Shown here piece after piece: positions 43,691 through 54,215 of a stretch of 64,000 nucleotides of DNA. A model generated the notes under the pieces. The model was not told where the DNA came from and did not search any database. It saw only the letters and a program-made list of their open reading frames with translations. This stretch comes from Cristatella mucedo (Eukaryota; Bryozoa; Phylactolaemata; Cristatellidae). The stretch is taken from positions 2,864,001-2,928,000 of the forward strand of contig WPIO01000042.1 of the NCBI GenBank assembly GCA_009760855.2. Direction: 5' to 3'. Made by a program: the position numbers and the translations under genes. Each line of letters begins with the position of its first letter. Position 1 is the stretch's first letter.

Positions 43691-44944
43691 AGAGGGATAG
43701 AGCCATCGGCGGCGGCACGCTATCATCTGCGGCGTCTGCTATCGCGTACCGCCGCCGTCGCTTCTCGTCACGCCTCGCGCTGAGTCGTGCAAACCCAGCG
43801 TTCGTGTGAGTGCTTGGGATTGTCGCAACTAGTCTGAATTTTGACTAAAGCAGTCACCAAGTCAACTTTTGATCCTAAAAGCTCCGAAAACGCTGGCATA
43901 AGCATGTTCACAACAGAGTTGCTGGTGACAACATTAACAGCTATCATGCACGCGGCATACTGCAGGCTGTCGGCCACTTTTTCCTGTGCTTGGCAGGCAC
44001 TACAACTAATCTGGCTTTCATTTTAAGTGGTGTCTCAATGCTTTCCGTTTAAACTGATGTGTTAATATTATCGTGGGTGTGGAGGACAAAACAGCCTTTA
44101 AGCCTGTATATTATATAACAAAGTCTCATCGCTTGAAAATAGTCTAGTGATAGGTATAGAAATGCGATCTAAACGAAGCCGTTCAATTAGCCCTCAAAAT
44201 AGTATGTAGGTAAATCTCGTTGCTTACACGAAACTCAGTTTTTCATGTTTTCCTTGCTCAACCTGTTATGGAGGAAAGGCAGCAAGCTTGTTGGTTGATT
44301 ATGAAGAAAGTTGCACTATCAGTGATCATGATGACAGTGGAGTTGGACATAAATCTACGTTTCTGAACAGTTTTTATTTGGAACGAGTATTGGAGCAATC
44401 AAAAAACTTGTGTCAAATTATGTACCAGCAACCAAACCTTAGCTTATTCAGCCGTTAATAATTTGTGTTTCTGATTGCTGTGCATTTACGGTTCATCAAT
44501 TTGCGTATTAACATTGTAAAGGGCTAAAGCTGAATATGATTTAACAACCGCTTTTTTATACGGCAGAAGAACCTTGAAGGCTATCACCGCCGATAGTAGG
44601 CCATCACGGCTTATAGAATGATGACAACACGTTCCGACTATTAGCCGAAATGATAAATTAATATTTTTTGAATGTGGATAATATTCTGGCTTTGAAACGT
44701 CAGCATGGTTTCACCTTAAGTGTTAAGTTTCACAATTATTATTTTTACGGCAAGTTGGTTTTGATGTTGACAACATGGCTCAAATTTTTCAAGGTTGTCA
44801 TCAAAAAGTTTAACTGGATTCTCAGTTTCAATTTTTCATACGGTGTATTTAAAAGCATTGTCCAATTGCAGGTACAGACAAAACATATTGAACTAACCAT
44901 GGCAATAACAATGGCAGCATATGTTCTTGCTTCAAATATTTGAA
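43691..44944. other. Region after CARD cassette 2
   Basis: 43850-44020 is the second half of the module found at 4783-4950. The rest matches 4951-5978, including a truncated SINE-B (about 44555-44620). The polyadenylation word reads AAACGA near 44173. Confidence 0.5.
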
Positions 44945-45693
44945 TAATACTACAGTTGATAAATCATCCTCAAAGAACTCAATCACTTCCTGGGCGCTTT
45001 ACATTTGCTGCAAAGGAAACATGATCGAATGGTGAGTGACATCATGCTTAATAAACGTTATGAATAACATGGTTATGGGTGGCATGCACAGGGTCAGCAT
45101 GCAAGTGTGGTTAGTGGCAGCATGCACAGTGTTAGCACGCATATTGGTAAACTGTTGAATTCCGAAAAGCGGGTGGTACGATGCTTGGCCTGGTGGGGGA
45201 GTAGATCTGAGATATAGGCTGGTGCCAAAGAACAAAGTGACCTGAAAGTGAGTGGCAAAACCTTGAAGTCGATCGGTTGCTTGACTGGGAGCCAGTGCAG
45301 GTCGGCGAGAAGTAGTGAGATGTGGGAACTGAGACGCTCACGACAGACATGCCTAGCTGCAGAGTTTTGCACCAGCTGTAAGCGCCTGATTGCACGTGCT
45401 GGTAGGTCAGCAAGCAGTGAGTTACAGAAGTCAAGACGGGATGTCACAAATGCACGGACCAACTTAAATGTGGTATCCCCATCTAAAGAAGCCCGAATTT
45501 TAGCAGTGTTGTGTTGCTGAAGTAGGCAGATTTGACTGTGGACCTGATGCGATCATCTAATAAAAAATCACTTTGGAATACGACACCTATATTTCGTGCA
45601 GAATCAAAAGGAGATATTCTGGCAGAGCCGATTTTGAGCGTTAGCCTTTTCAATTTCTGAATCACAATTGGTTTGCCCATAACTAGTAAGTTG
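44945..45693 (-). mobile_element. LINE-A 3' portion, antisense, at the tandem-duplication junction
   Basis: Longer copy of the insertion at 5979 and 49295, with the same internal deletion near 45140. The complement encodes NIGVVFQSDFLLDDRIRST, MVRAFVTSRLDFCNSLLADL and AARHVCRERLS. It is cut at about 45693, where the second tandem copy begins with CTTACAGTTAGTAAATGAC. Confidence 0.88.
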
Positions 45694-46174
45694 GCTTACA
45701 GTTAGTAAATGACTTGCACGGCTTGGGTATCCTCTCACAAACGCCTCTTTCTGGTTGTGCGAAAGTACTAAAAAGAACACTAGCTGATTCAATAGCCTCT
45801 TTTTATAGCTGCAGAAGAGCCTTTACGGTGAGCCATCACGGCTCACACAAACCTACCCATTGACCTGCTCTGGCTCCCATAACTTCACATAACTTCACAT
45901 AACTTCATAGCAGCTTAGCCGTAACGAACTCATATTCCTCTTAACTCTCTTGAACGGGCAAAGCCTATCTGAAATACTCAAGTGCATAGCCTCTCATTGT
46001 AACGCCTTCTCCAAATGTCTCAAATTTCTTAGCTGTACCTCTAATCAATCTCAAATTTTTTGTAGACTGCATTAATTTTGTAAGCCACCAAGCATTGACC
46101 TCCCCAACTTGACTGATGTCACCACATCCCCTGACTTAGCAACGACCATGCTAAAAGCTCACCGGGCAGAATTC

Positions 46175-46231
<57 letters not shown>

Positions 46232-46515
46232 CTCTCTGAGTTTTCTTTGTTGAGTATGCGTTATGTAACAAGTAAGTGCACGACATCGCAAGCCAAGTGA
46301 CGTTTTTCCACTGTAAGAATATGTTCATAAATTTTATATTTCCGTGCTCGCCCTTTTTTGTGGCGTGAAACTTTTGTATTCGCGTAATTTTATTGTGTAA
46401 GATTCTTATCACTTCAGATGAATCACTTTCGCGTTCGGCATGCCTGCGTTGGTGCAGAACTGTAGCCACTGCTCAGTTAATAATTGCTGTGTGATATTTG
46501 GTTGCTGTTTTCCAG
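45694..46515. other. Upstream of CARD cassette 3
   Basis: Repeats 40212-41060: SINE-B remnant (45786-45855), AACTTCACAT repeats (about 45880-45900) and a (CT)n tract (46178-46237) absent from cassette 2. No coding sequence recognised. Confidence 0.5.
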
Positions 46516-46705
46516 TCAGCAAAATCTACCACCATCACAGCAACGACAGCTTTCACAAGCATCACGACACGCTACTCTGGGCGATGCATTTAGAGAAGCA
46601 TCTGATGAGCTCGTCCGCAAACTAACAGAGGGAGAAGTTGATAGGATTAGCAGGAAACTATACTCACAAAGTTTTATTATAGATGCAGAGCAAGAGACAA
46701 TTCAG
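46516..46705 (+). CDS. CARD cassette 3, first exon
   Basis: Acceptor TGCTGTTTTCCAG, phase 2 start, 190 bases, donor CAG/GTATGA. Linker QQNLPPSQQRQLSQASR, then AFREASDELVRKLTEGEVDR and ISRKLYSQSFIIDAEQETIQ. Compared with cassette 1, I count 16 changed codons of 63, 14 of them replacements, concentrated on the charged faces of helices 1-3. The hydrophobic core is unchanged. Confidence 0.8.
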
Positions 46706-47150
46706 GTATGAAAACATCGATGCTCATCTTTTTCGCATAGCTACAACTTCAAATGTGAAGCTCTGTGCTTTACGGCATTGTCGTTAGCGTCAGGTAATAC
46801 GTACAGAACTGACTTCATGCCAGAGCGAAATATGTATGTCGACAGTTAAGTTTTCGTTTCTAAAGAATTAACTTCAGTATATAGTACGAGCCCTGTAGTC
46901 ATTTGTGGCAGTCAAAGTACGTAAGGGTTTTTCAAATGCTTAGCTACTTGAATATATGGATCGTTGCCCTATGCTATGTGCCTTAACGCTGCAGGCTCTT
47001 ATTGAATAATTAATTATGATAATCCCATGCATAAATTCTAAATAATATGCATATCTTTGACTTACTACTTTGCGAGATGACTGACTTGGTCGGATTATCA
47101 AAGTGGAGTCTCTTAATGTGATTCGTCTCCCATTTTTTTCTTTCTCTTAG

Positions 47151-47291
47151 AGTCAACCAACTTCAATTAAGAAAGCGAGCTGTTTGATCGACATAATCTC
47201 AAAGAAGGGCGACCTGTGTATTAAAACTCTGGAGGATATATTGCGAAACGACTTCTGCCGAGCTAACTTGGCTGACTTGATTCACATCTAA
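47151..47291 (+). CDS. CARD cassette 3, second exon with stop
   Basis: Acceptor TTTCTTTCTCTTAG, phase 0, 46 codons, TAA. Peptide SQPTSIKKASCLIDIISKKG, then DLCIKTLEDILRNDFCRANL and ADLIHI. All seven codon differences from cassette 1 change the residue (including Arg to Leu and Glu to Lys in helix 5). Intron of 445 bases. Confidence 0.8.
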   Translation, partial: SQPTSIKKASCLIDIISKKGDLCIKTLEDILRNDFCRANLADLIHI

Positions 47292-47585
47292 ACTGTCTGT
47301 CCGAAATGAGCAACCACGTGCACAATGTGGCTGCTGCAGTGCTATTTCTTCTGTCTCCGGGTTGTTCTTGCATGAAGATATGAGGCTGAATTGTATTGAG
47401 CTTCTTTGAAATGTGGATACACTCCGAAGTTGTGGGTTTCAGCTAATGGCATTTCTTACTTATTGAAGAGCTTCCACTGCATGTTCTCCCAAGTGACGCT
47501 TTTTGCATAAGAGTAGTTAAAGCAAATTTTTCTAATTTTCTTTCTACGCAGTCCTGACTGATGAATTATTTTTTTCATTTCATAG

Positions 47586-47752
47586 AGATTAATGTCGGTT
47601 GAGCCAAAGTACACCGTAAATTCTTAACCCCAAAAGCTCCGAAAACGCTGGCATAAGTACCGTCACAGCAGAATTGCTGGTGACAACATTAACAGCCATC
47701 ATTCGCGCGGCATACTGCAGGCTGTGGGCCACTTTTTCTGGCGCTTGGTAGG
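47586..47752 (+). other. Conserved module after CARD cassette 3, frame broken
   Basis: Counterpart of 4783-4950. The plus frame meets TAA after 13 codons because of a two-base deletion, which argues against a required coding exon. Confidence 0.3.
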
Positions 47753-47928
47753 CTCTGTACAATTAACCTGGCTTTCATTTAAAGTGGCGTCTCAATGCTT
47801 TCCGTTTAAACGGATGTGTTAATATTATCGTAAATGTGGAGGATAAAACAGCCTTCAAGCCTGTATATTATATAAAGGAGTTTCATTGCTTGAAAATAAT
47901 CTAGTGGTAGTTATAGAAATGCGATCTA

Positions 47929-47934
47929 AATAAA
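47929..47934 (+). terminator. Candidate polyadenylation signal of CARD cassette 3
   Basis: AATAAA 638 bases after the CARD stop, equivalent to 5128-5133. Confidence 0.4.
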
Positions 47935-48304
47935 GCCGTTCACTTAGCCCTCAAAATGGTATGTAGGTACATCTCGTTGCTTACACGAAACTCAGTTTTT
48001 CATGTTTTTCTTGCTCAACTTATGGAGGAAAGGCAGCAAGCTTGTTGGTTGATTACGAAGAAAGTTGCACTGTCAATCATCATTCTGACAGTGGAGTTGG
48101 ACATAAATCCACGTTTCTGAACAATTTCAATTTGGAACTAGTATTGGAGTAACCAAAAAACTTTTGTCAAATTAGGTACCAGCAACTAAACCTTAGCTTA
48201 TTCGGGCGTTAATAGTCTGTGTTTCTGATTGCTCTGCATTTACGGTTCATCAATTGGCGTATTAGCATTGTAAAGGGCTAAAGCTGAATATGATTTAACA
48301 GCCG
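47935..48304. other. Region after CARD cassette 3
   Basis: Matches 5134-5499; nothing else recognised. Confidence 0.5.
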
Positions 48305-48979
48305 CTTTATTATACGGCAGATGAGCCTTGAAGGCTATCACCGCCGAGTGCAGCAGCAATACAACAGGATTGCATACTGCAGGATTCGAACCCTTTTAGG
48401 TCTCTTCATTCTATGGCTCCAGCCTATCTTTCAGAGATACTACCCCATCAGGCAAAGCATCGTACCACTCGCTTTTCGGAATCCAACAGTCTAGAAATAC
48501 CTCGTACAAACCTTAAATCCTTTGGAGACCGTGCATTTAGCTCGTATGCTCCCACAGCCTGGAACTCCCTCCCGACCTGCATCAGAACATCCCCTGACCT
48601 GACCACATTTAAAAGAAACTTAAAAACATACCTATTTAGGACAGCATTTAGTGGGTCCTTGTGATTCGTCCTCGATGTGCTTATGCGTGCTGACACTGTT
48701 CATGCTGCCACTAACCACATTTGCATGCTGACCCAGTGCATGTAACCCCTAACCATGTTATTCATTTTGTTTGTTTTTCAAGCATGATTTTACTTACTAT
48801 TCTATTGCGTATCACTTTGCAGCAAATGTAAAGCGCCTAGAAAGAGATTAAGTTCTCTGAGGGCGCTTTATCAAGTGCAATATTATTATTATTATTATAA
48901 CCCACGACCTCAGTCGTCGGTTAGGCGGTCGCTCATCACGACCACCTTACCTAGTGTACCATCACGGCTCATAGAATGA
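48305..48979 (-). mobile_element. SINE-B, unit 3, interrupted by a LINE-A
   Basis: The two halves (48305-48393 and 48899-48979) rebuild the SINE seen whole at 5500-5661. The B-box GGTTCGAATCC is perfect here on the complement and lies at the insertion point. Confidence 0.72.
48394..48898 (+). mobile_element. LINE-A insertion, 505 bp, with 5-bp target duplication
   Basis: Flanked by AACCC (48389-48393 and 48899-48903); the empty site is at 5583-5587 in unit 1. Encodes the RT C-terminus in frame (MAPAYLSEILPHQAKHRTTR ... TFKRNLKTYLFRTAFSGSL), then UTR, hairpin and ATT tail. Confidence 0.93.
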
Positions 48980-49294
48980 TAACACGTTCCGAACATTAGC
49001 CGAAACTATACATTAATATTTTTTTTATGTAGATAATATTCTGGCTATGAAACGCCAGCTTGGGTTCACATTAAGTGGCTTAATTGAGGATACTTTTTAT
49101 TGCAAGTTGGTTTCGGTTTTTACAACATGGCTCAAAATTTTCGAGGTTGTCATCAAAACATTTAACTGGAATCTCAGTTTCAATTTTGCATACGGTGTAT
49201 TTAAAAGCATTGTCAAATTGCAGGTACAGACAGAATATATTGAAATAACAATGGCAATAACAAGGCAGCATACGTTCTTGCTTCAAATAAAAGA
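48980..49294. other. Conserved spacer, unit 3
   Basis: Matches 5662-5978; nothing recognised. Confidence 0.45.
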
Positions 49295-49782
49295 ATAACA
49301 ATACAGTTGATAAACCATCCTTAAAGAACTCAATCACTTCCTGGGCGCTTTACATTTGCTGCAAAGGAAACACGATCGAATGGTGAGTGGTATCATGCTT
49401 GATAAACGTTATGAATAACATGGTTAGGGGTGACATGCACAGGGTCAGCATGCAGATGTGGTTACTGGCAGCATGCACAGAGTTAGCACGCATATTGGTA
49501 AACTGTTGGATTCCGAAAAGCGGGTGGTACGATGCTTGGCCTGGTGGTGGAGTAGATCTGAGAGATAGGCTGGAGCCATAGAATGAAGTGACCTAAAAGT
49601 GAACGACAAAACCTTGAAGTCAATCCGTTGCATGACTGGTAGCCAGTGCAGGTCGGCGAGAAGTGGTGAGACGTGGATACTGCGACGCTCACGACAGACA
49701 TGACTAGCTGCAGAGTTTTGCACCAGCTGTAAGCGCCTGATTGCATAGGCCGGTAGACCAGTAAGCAGTGAGTTAGAGACTC
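49295..49782 (-). mobile_element. LINE-A 3' fragment with internal deletion, unit 3
   Basis: Counterpart of 5979-6463 with the same missing segment (junction near 49495) and the same right border (GAGTTAGAGACTCCT). Confidence 0.88.
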
Positions 49783-50964
49783 CTAGCCGCTATGATTTAG
49801 GAGCCGCGAATAATGAATATCAGTCGTCGCGATTTGGCTGATTTACTAAGCCGCCTTTTCGCCGACGTCAAAAGCTAGTTTTAAAGCCGGCTAGCTCGGC
49901 GCCTGGCAGCGTAATCGGTCGCAGCGAGGACGTGAAAGCGGGCGAGAGCCACGGCTAGCCTTAAAACGCCTCCGAAGTCTAGCCAGCGGCGGCGGCTGCT
50001 GCAGATACCTTGAGACAATCATCATTCGACGACCGATTACATGTCTAGAGCGGAAAGCTTCAAGTCTTTCACCCACGTGAGACAACGGACGAGCTGCTGC
50101 CTACGAGTCCATAGAGAGAAAGCTACAATATTCGGGCAGAACTGCGAAGGCGTACTCAGCCAAACGCCGGGATGCGCGACTAGCCTGAGAAAGGCGGTCC
50201 AACGCCGCTTAGGCCCACGCTCCTGAGGTGCCAGCACGGCGCCAGCGGGACTGGCTCGAAAGGGCTGGCCCTGAGGGGGCGGGGCTGTTTTTTTCGAGTG
50301 CCTCGTTAGCCATCGTCCTTATTGCTGGCAAACCCAAAAAGCGCGGGCCGCTGTGCGACGCGCTCAGCGCCAGCGGTCGGTGGCTGATCGAGCGAGCGCC
50401 TATCGAAGTGTGCCGTTGTGCTAGACGCTGCAGCGTCCCTCTCTTACGGCGGTTCGCGACACGCTCGTATCCCGCAGCTCGATGTGGGGCCTCAGGCGAC
50501 GGAGAGCGCGAGCATAAGCGTCAGCGTCTCCAACTTCGGTTCGAGAGCCGAGGCGCGAAGCAGATCCGGCCGCTGCTGCGGCGGCGGCTGCGGCCGTTTA
50601 ACTGGCGCCTGGCCCTTATCCAGAAGCCACGCCCGCCGAGCGTGGCGCTGCCCCGAGCACGGAAGATCGAGCTGATGGACAGGGTGAGCCGCAGGGCGAC
50701 AGCATGAGAACTTCAAGCAAATCTAAATTAGAAACTTGCAGAACGACCGAGAGCGGACCGCCACCTCAGTGGCACTGCGAGCAGATGCATTTCGCCGCGT
50801 CGTAGGGTCCTAGGTAAATGACTTATTGGTATCGTTACCATTATTTGTACGCTATCGAGACTTTGTTGTTCTGCCCTTAACGAAGGGCTTAAAGCTTTTG
50901 CTTCGAATGACCATTCGCGTTCATCAGAAGAATTTCGGTGCACATGCAGGGCGTGTTCTATAGT
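49783..50964. other. GC/CpG-rich region, unit 3 (about 49960-50790)
   Basis: Counterpart of 6464-8061 with deletions, including most of the GC-box cluster. The SINE-A empty site is at 49803-49813 and the LTR empty site at 50930-50933. No supported gene. Confidence 0.45.
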
Positions 50965-51570
50965 TACGCATTGCTAAAAGTTGGGCTTGCTTAAATAGGA
51001 ATACTGCATCTAAATCGGTCGGAGCATTTGTGACATCCCGTCTCGACTTTAGTAGCTCACTGCTTGCTGGTCTACCGGCCTTTGCAACTAGGCGCATACA
51101 GTTAGTGCACAGCTCTTCAGCTAGGCTTGCCTGTCGTGAGCGTCACAGTTGCCACATTACGCAGCTTCTCGCCAACCTGCATTGTCTACCAATCAGGCAG
51201 CACATCGACTTCAAGGTTCTGTAACTCACATTTAGGTCCCTTGACTTTCCAGCGCCAGCCTACGTATCAGAACTACTCTGCCGTCTGGCTAAGCATCGTA
51301 GCCCCCCCCCACCCCGCTGCTTTTCTGAATCTAATCGCTTAGCTACGTCTCGTCTGTGCTTCTAATTCCCAGGAGACCGTGCCTTTAGTTCGTACGCTCC
51401 CAAAGCTTGGAACTCACTTCCGACTGGCGTCGCGATTTGTATGCTTATGCGTGCTGACACTGTGCATGCTGCCACTAACCATACTTGCATGCTGACCCTG
51501 TGCATGTCACACCTAACCGTGTCGTGCTTGTTATCATTGAGCATGCTACCATAACCAGTCGACCATACTT
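50965..51570 (+). mobile_element. Decayed LINE-A fragment, unit 3
   Basis: Counterpart of 9165-9763; contains broken RT C-terminal text and UTR. Confidence 0.8.
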
Positions 51571-54140
51571 GTGCATGGCCCTACCGACATCAAGGGTCAC
51601 ACACTCGACCAGATTTTCTCATACAACTGCACTTTGTCATCACCAATTATTACTAAATCCTGCTTATCTGAACACATGCAGATCTTATTCAATCTACAGT
51701 GTGTGCCCACATCCTCCTCAAAAATAACCTGTGAATCGCGAAACCTCAAGACCCTTGACATCGATGATGTCCGTGCGAGAATATCTGCTTCGCCTCTGCT
51801 GCTCAGTCCTCCCTCCGATCTGTCATCATTGGTAGATAGCTACAACACGACACTAGCTGACACGGTCGACGAGTTTGCACCTCTGACAAAGCGCACTGTG
51901 CGCCCCCCCCCCCCCGCCAAGACGGCATGTGGTTTACCACAGACATTAAACTAGCCAGGTCTACTAAACGAAAGCTTGAAAAAGCATACAAAAGAATCGG
52001 ATTAACTGTCCATCGACAGGCATATGAAGACTACTGTAAGTCGTACCAATCGATCCTAGCAAAGGCCAAGACTAGCTTCTATAGAAACATTGTTGAATCA
52101 CAGATTCACAATCCAAAAATGCTGATGTCGACAATAAACCATCTCCTCAACCGTTCCCAGATTAGCTCCTTACCTGATGATCCTTGTGATGACCTAACCG
52201 ATCGCTTCTCTCGATTCTTTGTGCAGAAGGTAGACAAGATCAGGGAATCCATCCCTGCGATGACAACCTCCCCACTAGAATGCTGTTCCTCGGTTCCTGG
52301 CTGCACCTTAATGTATGCATTTAAGCAGGTCACTAGTGATCTAGTCCTAAAGTTCGTATCGCAATCAAAGAAGACAAGAAGTCCTCTGGACCATATTCCC
52401 ACTGTCGTGCTCCTACGTTGCAGTGATCTGCTGCTGCCATGCATAACTAACATCATTAATATGTCATTAGCCTCAGGTCATGTCCAAACACCTTTCAAAA
52501 AAGCTGTAGTCAGGCCTCTTCTCAAGAAAGCAACACTAGACCAAGATAACTTGAGCAACTACCGCCCAGTCTCCCTTCTACCATTCCTATCAAAGACACT
52601 GGAACGGGTCGTGGCAGACCAGCTGAACTCATATATCGAAACCTCACACCTTACTACTAAGTTCCAGTCTGGCTTTCGAGCTAAACACTCCACAGAGTCA
52701 GCATTGCTTAGGGTATACAACGAGCTACGTAGGAATGCAGACTTAGGTAGAATGTCTCTGCTTGTTTTGCTCGATCTTTCTGCAGCTTCTGACACCATTG
52801 ATCACAAAGTTCTCCTAGAGCGCCTGTCATCTCGCCTGGGCATCACTGGCACTGCTCTGCAGTGGTTCAGGTCCTATCTCAGTGGGAGACTCTAGAATAT
52901 TGACGTAAATGGACACAGATCATCTGAAGTACCTCTGAAATATGGAGTACCTCAGGGCTCAGTGCTAGGTCCGGTTCTTTTCACGGTTTATAATCTCCCT
53001 CTTGATGATGTGATTGCCAAGCACAATCTAGGCTTTCACTTCTATGCGGATGACACTCAGTTGTACCTTTGCTTTGATCCATCCCAGCCTTCGAGCACCT
53101 CAAATTCTCTCAACTCACTTGCTGCATGCATTGATGACGTCCCCATATGAATGGCAGCAAATTTTCTAAAACTAAACGATGATAGAACTAACTTACTAGT
53201 TATGGGCAAACCCAGTGTGATTCAGAAATTGGAAAGGCTGACTCTCAAAATTGGCTCTGCCAGCATATCTCCTGTTGAATCAGCTCGAAATCTATGTGTC
53301 ATATTCCAAAGCGACCTCTCGTTAGACGACCGTATCAGCTCTACAGTCAAATCTGCCTATTTTCAGCTTCGTAACATTGCTAAAATTAGGGCTTGTTTAG
53401 ATAAGGATACCACGTCCAAGTTGGTCAATGCATTCGTGACATCTCGTCTCGACTTCTGTAACTCACTGCTTACTGGTCTACCGGCGTGTGCAATCAGGCT
53501 CTTACAGCTGGTGCAAAACTCTGCAGCTAGGCCTGTCGGTCGTGAGCGTCGCAGTTGCCGCATTATTCCACTTCTCGCCGACCTGCACTGGCTCTCAGTC
53601 AAGCAACCGATCGTCTTAAAGGTTTTGTCGCTCACTTTCAGGTCACTTTGTTCTTTGGCACCAGCCCATTTGTCAGATCTACTCCCCCATCAGGCCAAGC
53701 ATCGTACCACCCGCTTTTCGGAATCCAACAGTCTAGAAATACCTAGTACAAACCTCAAATCTTTTGGAGACCGTGCATTTAGTTCGTATGCTCCAAAGCC
53801 TGGAACTCCCTCCCGACCTGCGTCAGAACATCCCCTGACCTGACCACATTTAAAAGGAACTTAAAAACACACCTATTTAGGACAGCATTTAGTGGGTCCC
53901 TGTGATTCGTCCTTGATGTGCTTATGCGTGCTGACACTGTGCATGCTGCCACCAACCACATTTGCATGCTGATCCTGTGCATGTCACCCCTAACCATGTT
54001 ATTCATTTTGTTTGTTTTTCAAGCATGATTTTACTTACCATTCAATTGCATTTCCCTTTGCAGCACATGTAAAGCGCCTAGAGAGAGATTAAGTTCTCTG
54101 AGGGCGCTTTATCAAGTGAATTATTATTATTATTATTATT
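51571..54140 (+). mobile_element. LINE-A, longest sense copy (2570 bp)
   Basis: Flanked by ATACTT (51565-51570 and 54141-54146); the empty site is 9758-9763. In order: the end of the endonuclease (DIKGHTLDQIFSYNCTLSSP), a C-run near 51904-51915 that shifts the frame, the RT N-terminus (52325-52900: NYRPVSLLPFLSKTLERVVA, LLDLSAASDTIDHKVLLERL with Phe to Ser), TAG at 52893, GVPQGSVLGPVLF, HFYADDTQLYLCFD, TGA at 53148, the RT C-terminus, a one-base loss near 53800, and UTR with hairpin and ATT tail. Inactive. Confidence 0.95.
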
Positions 54141-54146
54141 ATACTT

Positions 54147-54215
54147 TTCAGCATATATAAAGTGCCTATAAAGAGATTACGTTCTCTGATGGTGCTATAC
54201 AAAGGAATAATAGTA
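54147..54215 (+). mobile_element. LINE-A tail remnant
   Basis: The remainder of the older LINE tail split by the insertion at 51571; matches 9764-9840. Confidence 0.75.

Larger units (their letters stand above)
36551..45693 (+). repeat. Segmental duplication, unit 2 (front part plus first CARD cassette)
   Basis: Matches 259-6463 of unit 1. Relative to unit 1 it has an extra segment of about 1 kb at 39945-41000, a 1300-bp LINE in the CARD intron (41408-42707) and a purine microsatellite block (43465-43690). It ends inside an antisense LINE-A, where a second copy of the sequence from 40212 onward begins at 45694. This is the junction of an internal tandem duplication of about 5.5 kb. Confidence 0.85.

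Noticed and set aside
43419-43718. Open frame of Leu/Ser/His/Thr repeats, minus strand
   Set aside because: Translation of the (GA)n/(GAGT)n microsatellite.
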